A stretch of DNA of 30,600 nt from a virus (IMGVR_UViG_3300010430_000337:1-30600); one strand, 5' to 3'; counted from the first letter of the stretch, positions 22,307 to 30,247 are shown. A program made the numbers and translations. Notes: generated by a model not told the origin, from the sequence alone.

Positions 22307-23219
22307 TCACCGGCGGGGGCGTGGCCTCGACCGCGGCGCGCGCGTCGGGGATCCCCCACCCGAACTCGACGTCCCACCCCGCCGGGCCGAGGTCACGGGC
22401 GGTCGAGTAGACGATCGTCGTCGCCCGCCTCGTGCCGATCCCCGGGTTCTTCGCGAAGACGAGGGCGAAGACGCCCGCGACCGCCGGCATCGCCGAGGAC
22501 GTCTGGTCCCGCTGGGAGAACGTCCCGTCGGGCTCCGTCCCCCAGATGTCGACCGCGGGCGCGACGAGGTCCAGCGGGCGCCCGTAGTTCGAGAGCGGCC
22601 ACCGCTCGAGGTCGCGGTCGACGCCCCCGACCATGACGACGCCGGCGAGGTTCTGGCCCGCGAGCGCGAGACCCTGGTTCCCCGACGCGACGAGGACGAC
22701 GCCCCGGGTCTCCTGGACGAAGTAGTCGATCCCGGTCCGCGTCGCCGGCCCGAGGTGAGACTCGCCGGGCGCGAAGAGGAGCGCCACCCGCGCCCCGTTG
22801 TCGGCCGCCCAGATGAGGCCGTCTCGACGCGCGCCGCCGGGGATGAAGCCCCCGGCGTTCGTGATCCGAACGGGGAGGATGGTCGCGTCCGGCGCCACCC
22901 CCGCACCCCCCAGGCCGTTGCCACCGAAGGCGGCCGCGACGCCGGCCGTCACCGTCCCGTGCCACCCCGAGTCCGCCGTCTGGGCGTTGCCCGAGACGAC
23001 GTTCCACCCCGACGCGAGGCCCGGCAGGTCCGGCACCGGAGAGACGCCCGAGTCGATGACGGCCAGGACCGAACCGCCGCCCCGCTCGAGGCACCACGCC
23101 GCCGGCGCGCGGAGCTCGTCGAGGTGCCAGGAGTCCGCCTCGAGCGGGTCGCCAGTCGAGCACTCCTGCTGCGGAGAGAGAGTGGCGACGAGGGCGACGA
23201 TCGGAACGAGGAGAAGCAT
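22284..23219 (-). CDS. Secreted subtilisin-like serine protease (S8 family)
   Basis: A 311-residue protein from ATG 23219, with GGAG ten bases upstream inside the previous gene. Residues 1-15 (MLLLVPIVALVATLS) are a hydrophobic Sec-type signal or anchor. The catalytic triad of subtilases is intact: Asp56 in VLAVIDSGV, His87 in SGWHGTVTAGVAAA, Ser241 in QTSSAMPAVAG (the family's GTSxAxP, with Gln for the first Gly), plus the oxyanion Asn181 in VLVASGNQG and the C-terminal FGWGIPDARAAV motif. Cys20 and Cys43 could pair. Subtilases cut proteins with little sequence preference, usually outside the cytoplasm. It is a compact enzyme without a clear long propeptide. Such an enzyme is unusual inside a phage structural cluster; it may be a virion or secreted host-surface protease, or a cargo gene. 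Confidence 0.9.
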   Translation of the reverse strand: MLLLVPIVALVATLSPQQECSTGDPLEADSWHLDELRAPAAWCLERGGGSVLAVIDSGVSPVPDLPGLASGWNVVSGNAQTADSGWHGTVTAGVAAAFGGNGLGGAGVAPDATILPVRITNAGGFIPGGARRDGLIWAADNGARVALLFAPGESHLGPATRTGIDYFVQETRGVVLVASGNQGLALAGQNLAGVVMVGGVDRDLERWPLSNYGRPLDLVAPAVDIWGTEPDGTFSQRDQTSSAMPAVAGVFALVFAKNPGIGTRRATTIVYSTARDLGPAGWDVEFGWGIPDARAAVEATPPPVSELPGEH

Positions 23220-23223
23220 CGGA

Positions 23224-23667
23224 TCAGGACTCCGGCTGGTTCGCGGTGAGCGAGGTGACGTCGAGCGTGACGCCGGCGATGAGGTTCGTCGTCGGGAGGA
23301 CGAGTTCCTCGCCGTTGTCGGAGTCGCCCGTCGCGCGGATCCGCCCCTGTATCCGAGGCGTATTGTTCCGATTGAGGATCCGGAAGAAGGTCGCGTCCGA
23401 AACCGTCGTCGCGACGGCCGCGCCCGTGATCGAGTTCGCGGTCGCCGTGGCACCCGGGGTGTCGTCGCTCGCGCTCCCCCACGCCGGGTTCGACATCTGC
23501 AGCGTCGCCGAAAGCGTGTTCCCCGAGAGCGCCGTGTCGACGTTCGTCGGCATCGTCCCGTCGTAGATGAGGAGCGTCGCGTTCGGGTTCGTCGACCCGG
23601 TGTCGCAGGAGTCGAGCACGTTGTCGAGGTTCGTGATCGCCTCGGCGTTCGTCATGGAAAGCGTCAC
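23224..23667 (-). CDS. Small virion-like structural protein
   Basis: A 147-residue protein. The start is GTG 23667, which overlaps the upstream stop as GTGA and has the best ribosome-binding site of the window, AGGAGGTGAC. The sequence (TNAEAITNLDNVLDSCDTG, ATLLIYDGTMPTNVDTALSG, TLSATLQMSNPAWGSASD, DATFFRILNRNNTPRIQGR, LIAGVTLDVTSLTANQPES) follows a pattern common in phage genomes: LxIYxGxxP, a LTLSxPAF-like strand, and an ATFFRIxxxxG block. Such proteins are thought to be minor structural components but have no defined role that I know of. The very strong Shine-Dalgarno predicts abundant synthesis, which would fit a multi-copy virion protein. Confidence 0.68.
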   Translation of the reverse strand: MTLSMTNAEAITNLDNVLDSCDTGSTNPNATLLIYDGTMPTNVDTALSGNTLSATLQMSNPAWGSASDDTPGATATANSITGAAVATTVSDATFFRILNRNNTPRIQGRIRATGDSDNGEELVLPTTNLIAGVTLDVTSLTANQPES

Positions 23668-23945
23668 GTCGTCACCTCCTCGACGAAGTCCGGCGAGATG
23701 CCGTCCTGGCCGCGGTGGCGCTCGGCGATCGCCATGACGGCCGAGACGTGCGCGGGCGTTCCGGCGCCGTGCTTCTTCTCGGCCGCGGCGAGTTCGTCGG
23801 CCATCGCCGAGCGGTTGATCTCCGTCGAGGCGGCGGTCTTCGCCTCTCGGAGCAACGGCTTGAGCGCGTCGCGCAGGTCCCGGAGGCGGTCGTACCACGC
23901 GCGGCCGGATTCACCGTCCGCGCGCTCCAGTTGCTTCGTGTCCAT
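23664..23945 (-). CDS. Small helical protein, unrecognised
   Basis: A 93-residue protein from ATG 23945 with GGAGGGGG about ten bases upstream. It is charged and helical (ERADGESGRAWYDRLRDLRD, ALKPLLREAKTAASTEINRS, MADELAAAEKKHGAGTPAHV) with no membrane segment or signal. Its stop overlaps the next start by four bases. I do not recognise a family. The location in a run of virion-like genes suggests a small structural or assembly protein, without further support. Confidence 0.6.
   Translation of the reverse strand: MDTKQLERADGESGRAWYDRLRDLRDALKPLLREAKTAASTEINRSAMADELAAAEKKHGAGTPAHVSAVMAIAERHRGQDGISPDFVEEVTT
23671..23680 (-). promoter_or_regulatory. Strong Shine-Dalgarno AGGAGGTGAC
   Basis: This ten-base sequence is fully complementary to the usual 16S rRNA 3' end and lies four bases before GTG 23667. 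It decides that start over the ATG at 23655, which is four codons later. Confidence 0.85.
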
Positions 23946-23972
23946 GATGGCCGGCCCCCTCCTTCGGTGGGC

Positions 23973-25745
23973 CTACGGAGTTGCGAGGGGCTGGAAGTCG
24001 GACGCCGGGATCGGCTTGCGCTGCCGGCGAATCGCGTTCCATCCGGAGAAGTTGCCGACGAGGTCGAGCTCGCCGACCGAGCGCGACGCGAGGACGTTCC
24101 CCGCGTCGTCCTGGATCGACCCGACGAAGTCCTTCTCGATCTCGAGGCCGACGCCCATCCCGTCGACGACGGTGCCGGCATCGGAGAAGACCTGGACGCG
24201 GTGCGCCGAGTCGACCGAAACGTGGTGCCGCGTCGAGCGGCCGCGCTGGACCCACGTCGGGACGCCGCGGACGTCGACGAGCTCCGCGTTCGGGTTGCCC
24301 GCACTCGACGCGACGAGGTGCCCGTTCCGCATTCGCGAGCCGCGGAGGTCGAGGTAGACGTGCATCGTGGAGCGCGGGGGATCGTCGACGCTCCCGTTCA
24401 CGTTCATCCCCGGCCCGATCGGCTTCCAGTGGCTCGGCTTGCCGGAGACCTCGAGCTGCTTCACGTCGAGCGCGATCGTGAGCGCGGCCGCGTTCCAGAG
24501 CGTGTCGACGTCGAGGCGGCGAACCATGATACCCCCGGCACCCCACCCCGCGATCGAGACCGCGCTCGACCCGTCCTTCCCGCCGTTGTCGACCGACTTC
24601 ACGTCGTCGACGACGAGGAGGTCGTAGTAGTGCATCCCGCGCATCGGCATCCGCGAGACGAACTCGTTCTCGCGGTGACGCATCACGAGTTGGCAGACGC
24701 CCCGCCCGCCGTTGCGCCCCGAGACCCGACGGACGACGCACCGATTCGGCCCGCCTTCGAGGCCGGGCCCGTACGACAGGTAGCAAACCGCGTACTCGTT
24801 CGCGCCGTCGTCGTTGACGACGTCCTCGATGACGTAGGACGACGCGGCCGCGTTGCCGCGGATCGGAGTCTTCACGACCGACTTCACGCCGCCCGACGTG
24901 CGGATCCGGCACCGGCGCACGCCGAAGTGACCCATCCGCGTATCGACGCCCGTCACGATCGGATATCCGGTCGTGACGTGGCGGAAGTCGAGCTCGAGGT
25001 CCTGGAGCTCGAGGAACTTCACGGCGGGATCGTCGCGGTTGACGTGCCCGTCCTCGTACTTCTCGCCCGTCTGGAGCCCGACGATCGCGGCGGTGGTCGA
25101 GGCGTTCGCGCCGGTCCCTCGCACGATCGCGCAGAGCGGCGTCTTCCGCTCGACGCCGTACCGGCCGCGGTTGCCGAGGCAGATGCGAAGCGGAGCGGGG
25201 ACGCGAATGCCGGCGTCGAGGAGGATGAGGTTCGGGTTCTCGGGCGTGCCGCCTTCGGCGATCTCGAGCGCGTACGCGAGCGGGTGCTTCTTCGACGTGT
25301 CGACGTCGAACCGCTTGGAGCCCAGGTAGACGGCGTCGGACTTGACCACGATCCCCGGCATCGTCCCGCCGACCTCGGCGCCGGCGCCCCACCCCCCGAG
25401 GACGTCGTCGACCTGATCGTCGTCGTCACCGGGCTCGTCGTCGAGGTCGTCGTCGTCCTCGACGAACGGCAGCTCGTCGTCCTCGCCGGGCTCGTCGTCG
25501 ATCGGCTCGTCGTCGACCGGGTCCTCCACGTCCAGATCCTCGTCGATGTCGACCCCGTCGACATCCGCCAGGATCCGCGTCAAGCGGATCGAGCGGTTCG
25601 CCGCGTCGGCCAGGAGGAGCGCGTGGGAGAACATCTCCCCGGGGGAATCGTCCGCGTGCACTCCGTCGCGCAGGAGCGCGGCCGACGCCTGCGCGCGCGC
25701 CGACTGCCGGATGATCCGATTCTCGATCTTGTCTCTACGCTTCAT
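23973..25745 (-). CDS. Beta-helix-like protein with a strongly acidic segment
   Basis: A 590-residue protein, ATG at 25745, 17 bases after the portal stop. Residues 1-58 are helical and basic. Residues 61-115 contain 33 Asp/Glu of 55 and no Lys/Arg. From residue 120 the protein has many short strand-turn segments typical of a right-handed parallel beta-helix: VKSDAVYLGSKRFDVDTS, NLILLDAGIRVPAPLRICLG, AIVRGTGANASTTAAIVGLQ, LELQDLELDFRHVT, VYLDLRGSRMRNG. Beta-helix proteins of phages are often spikes or depolymerases, or cement proteins. No catalytic pair was identified, and no trimerisation or intramolecular chaperone domain is visible. Position directly after the portal is unusual for a spike. 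Confidence 0.6.
   Translation of the reverse strand: MKRRDKIENRIIRQSARAQASAALLRDGVHADDSPGEMFSHALLLADAANRSIRLTRILADVDGVDIDEDLDVEDPVDDEPIDDEPGEDDELPFVEDDDDLDDEPGDDDDQVDDVLGGWGAGAEVGGTMPGIVVKSDAVYLGSKRFDVDTSKKHPLAYALEIAEGGTPENPNLILLDAGIRVPAPLRICLGNRGRYGVERKTPLCAIVRGTGANASTTAAIVGLQTGEKYEDGHVNRDDPAVKFLELQDLELDFRHVTTGYPIVTGVDTRMGHFGVRRCRIRTSGGVKSVVKTPIRGNAAASSYVIEDVVNDDGANEYAVCYLSYGPGLEGGPNRCVVRRVSGRNGGRGVCQLVMRHRENEFVSRMPMRGMHYYDLLVVDDVKSVDNGGKDGSSAVSIAGWGAGGIMVRRLDVDTLWNAAALTIALDVKQLEVSGKPSHWKPIGPGMNVNGSVDDPPRSTMHVYLDLRGSRMRNGHLVASSAGNPNAELVDVRGVPTWVQRGRSTRHHVSVDSAHRVQVFSDAGTVVDGMGVGLEIEKDFVGSIQDDAGNVLASRSVGELDLVGNFSGWNAIRRQRKPIPASDFQPLATP
25401..25565 (-). other. Asp/Glu-rich low-complexity segment
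   Basis: This stretch codes for residues 61-115 of the beta-helix-like protein, mostly Asp and Glu in runs such as VEDPVDDEPIDDEPGEDDE. At DNA level it is a loose GAC/GTC-rich triplet tract. Such a segment could mimic nucleic acid charge, repel packaged DNA or bind cations; the sequence alone does not decide. Confidence 0.85.
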
Positions 25746-25762
25746 CGGGTTCGCCGCCCTTT

Positions 25763-27322
25763 CTAGGTTTCCTCGTCTTCGTCTTCCGCGTCGTCGGCGT
25801 CCCGATCATCGGGGTCGTCGACGTCGTCTTCGTCCTCGCCGTCCTCGTCGTCGCGCCCGCGGAGGGACGCGTCCAGGTCGACCGCCGACAAGTCGACCTC
25901 GGGGAGGCCGATGAGCCTCCGGACCGCGTTGATCGCCGGATCGTCGGGCATGAGAGGGGCGCCAGCCTGCGCGATCGCGCGGAGCGTGTCCGCCACGTCG
26001 ACGAGCTCCGTCTGCTGGAGCTTCTCCGGGAGCGCCTTCGGCCAGAACTCGCGCGGGATCCCGTTGAGCCTGCACAGGACGCCGACGATGTCGCGATTGA
26101 GCGCCGGCGCCACCTCCGAGAGGCACGCGTCCACGATGAGCCCCGAGTTCGAGCTCTTGTCCTTCGACATCGCCAGGGACCCGGCGCCCGAACGGCCGAC
26201 GAGGAGCCCCTCGGTGCCGAACATGATCGCGAGGTGCCAGATGACGCGGTCGATCGCCTTTCCCACCGCATCGGCCGAGGACGTCGAGCTCGACATGAGC
26301 TCCGCGTCCCAGAGCGGCACGTTCGACGGCTTGCCCTCGTCGTCGTCGTAGGTGATCGAGTCGAGCACGAGCCCGGACGCCTCGGAGCGGACGTGCGACT
26401 TCGAGAAGTCCTCGAGGAACTTGACGCGCTCCGCGACCTGGGAGTCGGAGAGCCCGGCGTCCTTCATCTCCGCGTAAGGGGCCCGCACCTTCGGCACGCC
26501 GCGGAGGTCGGTCTCGTAGCCGATGCCCTCGAGCTGCTCGTACCGCTCAAGTCGCTTCGCCGCCGGGTACGCGTGCCGAAGGACGCCGAGCCCCTCGGGC
26601 GAGTCCGTGAACGTGTCGTCGACGACGTAGAGCGACTTCGCGCGAGGGATGTAGAGCTCGTCGGCGCCGTGGTCGATCCGCTGGCCGACGCCGATCACCG
26701 TCCCCGACTCGTCGCAGTCCCAGCGGTCGATCGTCTTCTGGACGCGGGCCTCCACGTCGAGCAGGCCGATCCGGCCGTCGTCGCGACGCTTCGCCGTCCA
26801 CTCCTGCCACGAGAAGCCGTGAGTGAAGAACGTCGCTCCGCGCTTCACGACGCGATGGAACGGCGTCGTCATGTCGTGGAGCGCGTCCTCGACGAAGTCG
26901 GCGACCTCCTGCGCGAGCCGATCGTTCCCGGTGTCCTTCGCCGGGTTGAACGTCCACTCGGCCTTGCCGATCACGTTGAAGAGGTAGCGCACCGAAGCCG
27001 CGACGATCGCGACGTTCCGGAAGAGCTCGTCGAACGTCGTGAACTTCTTCCGACCGCGGAGCGCGGCGTTCGTCTCGACGTCAGAGAGGTATCCGCCGTA
27101 GATCGCGGTCCCGATCCCGCCCGCCGTCGTGAAGGCGCCGACCGATCGGCGGCCGCGGAACTCGCCGCCGGCGCGCGTCGCCTTCGTCGCCTCGACGGGC
27201 TCCTCCTCCGAAGCGCCGGCGCGCGGGCGGTACACCTTCCCGCCCGCGCTCTTCGACCGGCTCTTCGTCGCCTTGCGGGCGCCGGACCGGCTCGCCTTCT
27301 TCTTCGCGACCTTCTTCGCCAT
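25763..27322 (-). CDS. Portal protein, DUF935 / Mu gp29-like
   Basis: A 519-residue protein from ATG 27322. The core shows the DUF935 pattern: SVRYLFNVIGKAEWTFNPA, GFSWQEWTAKR followed by a beta hairpin, IYGGYLSDVETN early, and DRVIWHLAIMFGTEGLLVGR followed by ALNRDIVGVLCRLNGIP. Portal proteins form the dodecameric ring through which DNA enters and leaves the head; this family works with a MuF-type minor protein, also present here. The first 60 residues are very basic (MAKKVAKKKASRSG and following, many Lys/Arg/Ser) and the last 30 or so are almost only Asp/Glu. Neither tail is needed by the family as I know it. It follows terL directly. Confidence 0.9.
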   Translation of the reverse strand: MAKKVAKKKASRSGARKATKSRSKSAGGKVYRPRAGASEEEPVEATKATRAGGEFRGRRSVGAFTTAGGIGTAIYGGYLSDVETNAALRGRKKFTTFDELFRNVAIVAASVRYLFNVIGKAEWTFNPAKDTGNDRLAQEVADFVEDALHDMTTPFHRVVKRGATFFTHGFSWQEWTAKRRDDGRIGLLDVEARVQKTIDRWDCDESGTVIGVGQRIDHGADELYIPRAKSLYVVDDTFTDSPEGLGVLRHAYPAAKRLERYEQLEGIGYETDLRGVPKVRAPYAEMKDAGLSDSQVAERVKFLEDFSKSHVRSEASGLVLDSITYDDDEGKPSNVPLWDAELMSSSTSSADAVGKAIDRVIWHLAIMFGTEGLLVGRSGAGSLAMSKDKSSNSGLIVDACLSEVAPALNRDIVGVLCRLNGIPREFWPKALPEKLQQTELVDVADTLRAIAQAGAPLMPDDPAINAVRRLIGLPEVDLSAVDLDASLRGRDDEDGEDEDDVDDPDDRDADDAEDEDEET

Positions 27323-27355
27323 CGGGAATCCGTAGCCCCTGGGACCGTCGACATC

Positions 27356-28897
27356 CTAGCCGGTGACGGCGTGCGGTCCAGCCGCCACCTTCTGCCGCTT
27401 CCCGCGCCGCGCCTTCTTCACGAGGAACGCATAGGCCCTCGACGCCGCGTCGACCTGATCCTTGAACTCGCCCCGCGGGAAGCTCGTCGCCTCGGTCACG
27501 AAGGCATCGTTCCAGTCCTGGCCCCCCAGGACGTACAGATTCCCGGCCTCGCCCTGGTTCGCGAGCAGGACCGCGCGGGACTCCTTCGACCCCGACTCCG
27601 TCGAGAACTTGACCTGGAACCCGTGGAGCTCGGCCGCGACGTGCCGCTTCTGGTCCTTCCCCGCCGACCCAGGGTCCTGCGGCATCGACTGAGGGATCCC
27701 CGGCCCGTCGAGCTCGACCTGCGACCGGACGAACTCGTACATCTCCCGCGGCTCGAGCTGCGCGCGCGACGCGTGCACGATGACGATCGAGCCGTCGCGA
27801 AGCATCGCCATCCGAACCGACGCCGTGTAGGCCGCGTCCTCGTCCTCGGTCGCCGCGAAGTCCCACCCCCTGCACTCGGCGAGCACGTCCTTCGGATCGG
27901 GCGCGCGCTGCAGCACCTTGAAGTCCGACCGATGAAACATCCCGCCGCCGCGAGGCGTCGGCCGCTGCTGGAGCTGCCCCGCCTCCGCGTACGTCCCGCC
28001 GAACGCGCGGAACGTCTTCTTCAACCCCTCGACGGACTTGCGAGAGAACCGCTCCGGCCACGCGAGCTCGCCCGCCTCGGTCCGGGGATCCTCGAACCGC
28101 GTCGACTTGCGCGGATGGTCCGGCTCGTACTCCATCGGGACGCACAGGTGCTCGTAGCCGAGATCCTTCGCGAGCACGAAGCCCGACACGTCCCGCTCGT
28201 GGACGCGCTGCATAATGATCACGAAGGGCGTGCCCTCCTGGTCGTTGACGCGCGTCGGGAGCGTCTCGGCGAAGTACCGCTGCGCCTCACGAAGCCCGTC
28301 GAGGCTCTCGGCCTTCATGACGTCGTGCGGGTCGTCCAGGATGACGCGGTCCGCGCGCTTGCCCGTGATTCCCTTCCGCATCGCGCCGGCGAAGCGAGAC
28401 CCGCCGCGATCGTTCTCGTAGTAGCCCTTCGCGTTCTGGTCGCTCTTCCATCCGAAGACGTGACCCCACCGATCGCGATACCATTCCGAGTCCATGAGGT
28501 CGCGACCGTAGACGTTGTCGCGCATCGTGTTCTCGGACGAGTGCGAGACCGAGATGTAGGAGAGCGACGGGCGACCGCACGGGCCCCACTCCCACGCCGG
28601 CCAGAAGACGTTCACGACCATCGACTTCGAGAAGCCGGGCGGGACGTTGATCAGGAGCCGCTTGATCTCGCCGCGCGACACCGCCTCGAGGTGCTCGCAG
28701 ATAGCCTCGACGACCCAACCCGAGATGAAGGGGTGCGAGTAGTGCTTCGGGAGGACCTGCCACCCGGCGCGGACGAACTCTAGGAGGGAGCGGCGGGAGA
28801 GCTCGCGGTCAATTGAGACCAGACAACCCGTCGGGTCCGTCTTGAGAGCCAATGCCTCGGGACCCCGCAACCCTGCCCGCTTCGAGAGCTTCTCCAT
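27356..28897 (-). CDS. terL: Terminase large subunit
   Basis: A 513-residue protein. ATG 28897 has AGGGAG eight bases upstream and lies inside the end of terS (89-base overlap). The ATPase domain has a deviant Walker A, VPPGFSKS (residues 85-92), and Walker B with catalytic acid, RVILDDPHD (184-192). A coupling-type motif lies at FVIIMQRVHERD. The nuclease domain has the RNase H-like acidic residues Asp346 (GWDFAATEDED) and Asp480/Asp483 (FKDQVDAASRAY). The enzyme cuts concatemeric DNA and pumps it into the prohead. The C-terminus is basic. Family resemblance is to the phage terminases with the TIGR01630-type C-terminal domain. All active-site elements appear intact. Confidence 0.95.
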   Translation of the reverse strand: MEKLSKRAGLRGPEALALKTDPTGCLVSIDRELSRRSLLEFVRAGWQVLPKHYSHPFISGWVVEAICEHLEAVSRGEIKRLLINVPPGFSKSMVVNVFWPAWEWGPCGRPSLSYISVSHSSENTMRDNVYGRDLMDSEWYRDRWGHVFGWKSDQNAKGYYENDRGGSRFAGAMRKGITGKRADRVILDDPHDVMKAESLDGLREAQRYFAETLPTRVNDQEGTPFVIIMQRVHERDVSGFVLAKDLGYEHLCVPMEYEPDHPRKSTRFEDPRTEAGELAWPERFSRKSVEGLKKTFRAFGGTYAEAGQLQQRPTPRGGGMFHRSDFKVLQRAPDPKDVLAECRGWDFAATEDEDAAYTASVRMAMLRDGSIVIVHASRAQLEPREMYEFVRSQVELDGPGIPQSMPQDPGSAGKDQKRHVAAELHGFQVKFSTESGSKESRAVLLANQGEAGNLYVLGGQDWNDAFVTEATSFPRGEFKDQVDAASRAYAFLVKKARRGKRQKVAAGPHAVTG

Positions 28898-29417
28898 CGT
28901 CCGCTCCCTTGGCGGCGGCCTCCATCGTCGCGGCGATCTTCCGGAGCTGCTTCAACTGCTCGACGTTGAGCGCGCGAAGGTCGCCCATCGGTGACGGCCC
29001 CTCGACGCCGACCGACCCGGAAACCTCGTGCCGGACCGTGCCCTGGACGTGCACCGTCTCCGACCAGCGGGCCTGCGTCTTGAGGAAGAACTTCACCGCC
29101 GCGAGGCTCGGACTCACCGCTTCGCGAACAAGCTTCCCGCGCTTGTATTCCGCGGGCCGCCCGAACATGAAGTCTCGAAGCTGGGCGCCGGCGCGGGCCT
29201 TGAGCTCGGTCTTCCCGCGCGCGATCTCCTCGCCGCACTTGCGGACGAGCGTCCGGCGCGCGACGCCGAAGTAGCGGGCGATCTCGTCGAGCGGGACGAA
29301 GTCGGCCGCCATGAGGAGCACGGCCTTCCGGACCGTCGGGGTCCAGCGGCGCTCCGCGGTCGCGTCATCCGGGGCGGCCTTCGCCCGCCCGTTCCTCTTC
29401 CCGTTCGATGCTGCCAC
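28809..29417 (-). CDS. terS: Terminase small subunit
   Basis: A 202-residue protein from GTG 29417; the ribosome-binding site is weak. Residues about 30-70 form a helix-turn-helix (RKAVLLMAADFVPLDEIARY, then GVARRTLVRKCGEEI), the DNA-recognition part of small terminases. A helical middle with SLAAVKFFLKTQARWSE and a C-terminal helix LNVEQLKQLRKIAATMEAA would build the oligomeric ring and contact TerL. It recognises the packaging site and regulates the large subunit. The 89-base overlap with terL suggests coupled translation. Confidence 0.85.
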   Translation of the reverse strand: MAASNGKRNGRAKAAPDDATAERRWTPTVRKAVLLMAADFVPLDEIARYFGVARRTLVRKCGEEIARGKTELKARAGAQLRDFMFGRPAEYKRGKLVREAVSPSLAAVKFFLKTQARWSETVHVQGTVRHEVSGSVGVEGPSPMGDLRALNVEQLKQLRKIAATMEAAAKGADDGEALEAGRVAGSRGIGSQDGPDGLSGLN

Positions 29418-29450
29418 GCCCCGATCTAGTAGACGAGACGAGGCGCCGAG

Positions 29451-29747
29451 TCAAGTCCGCGGGGGAGGAGCCTCTCTTCCGGCCCGGCAGCGAGCGATCG
29501 CATTTTCCAGGAGCCGCTCGATCCGATTCACCTTCTCGTGCATCCCGGGAAGGGATTCGCCCAGGGCGCGAATCGTCATAGCGGACGCCTTGAGTAGATC
29601 GACGATGAGCGGAATGAGCACCTTCGCGCAATAGGCCATGAATGCCCCCAGCGAGAAGACGATCACGAGCGCGAGCCCCTCGTTCACGAGGAACTCGAGC
29701 CAGAACCCGCCGGGCGCTTGCGAAGCCAAGGCGAACGCCGAGATCAC
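29451..29747 (-). CDS. Small membrane protein, holin-like candidate
   Basis: A 98-residue protein. The start is GTG 29747, overlapping the upstream stop as GTGA, with GGAG eight bases before. Residues about 24-52 (GLALVIVFSLGAFMAYCAKV, LIPLIVDLL) form one long or two tightly packed membrane segments. The C-terminus is an amphipathic helix (MHEKVNRIERLLENAIARC) with heptad spacing, then a short proline tail. Size, membrane segment and coupling to a spanin-like gene suggest a holin or another lysis accessory. No family motif supports this strongly. No endolysin gene is visible in the window. Confidence 0.5.
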   Translation of the reverse strand: MISAFALASQAPGGFWLEFLVNEGLALVIVFSLGAFMAYCAKVLIPLIVDLLKASAMTIRALGESLPGMHEKVNRIERLLENAIARCRAGREAPPPRT

Positions 29748-30247
29748 GCGCGAGACTCCGCGTCCGCACGACGCCGGCGGCGACGCACTTCCCAGGCCCC
29801 GCCCCCGCCCGCGAGCGCGACGATGAGCGCCAGGATGAACTCCTCGCTCTGCCAGAACGGGACCTCGGGCTTGACGGACATCGGGCACGGCGCGGGGCAC
29901 GCGTCGATGTCATCGGGGGGCGGCGGCGTCTGGTCGAACGTCGGGCCCGCGAACGCGAGGGCGGGGAAGGCCGGGTCGACGGCCGGCTCGGTGGGCGGCG
30001 CGGACGGCTCGGGGGGCGGCGTAGCGGAACGTCGGGAGCTCGCGTGCGGCGCCGAGAGATTCCACCCGAGCGTCACGCCGAACGTGTCCGCCTCGACGCG
30101 GGATCCGACGCGATCGCGGAGGCCGAGGTCGCCGTCCGTGCGGGCGTAGCCGAGCTCGAGGTAGTCGGGCGAGGCGTCGGCACCGGGAGAAGCGCAAGAC
30201 GCGACGGCGGTGAGGAGGGCGGCGGCGAGCGTGGTGAGCGGCTTCAT
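29744..30247 (-). CDS. Lipoprotein with C-terminal membrane segment, u-spanin-like
   Basis: A 167-residue protein from ATG 30247. Residues 1-18 are a lipoprotein signal with lipobox VASC (Cys18). Residues 28-65 look like amphipathic strands (YLELGYARTDGD, ADTFGVTLGWNLS). Residues 76-124 are proline-rich (ATPPPEPSAPPTEP, DQTPPPPDD) with CPAPC. Residues about 137-152 (FILALIVALAGGGG) are a membrane segment followed by six arginines. An outer-membrane lipid anchor plus an inner-membrane C-terminal helix is the topology of unimolecular spanins such as T1 gp11, which join the two membranes in the last step of lysis of Gram-negative hosts. The beta-like part is not typical, so an envelope lipoprotein of other function is possible. 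Confidence 0.55.
   Translation of the reverse strand: MKPLTTLAAALLTAVASCASPGADASPDYLELGYARTDGDLGLRDRVGSRVEADTFGVTLGWNLSAPHASSRRSATPPPEPSAPPTEPAVDPAFPALAFAGPTFDQTPPPPDDIDACPAPCPMSVKPEVPFWQSEEFILALIVALAGGGGAWEVRRRRRRADAESRA

Noticed and set aside
22284-23219. Lipoprotein signal in the subtilase (Cys20)
   Set aside because: Cys20 is preceded by QQE, which does not fit a lipobox; a Sec signal or anchor is more likely.
29451-29900. Longer form of the small membrane protein starting at 29900
   Set aside because: The added N-terminus is Arg/Gly-rich antisense-like sequence over the lipoprotein gene; GTG 29747 with GTGA overlap and GGAG explains the gene better.
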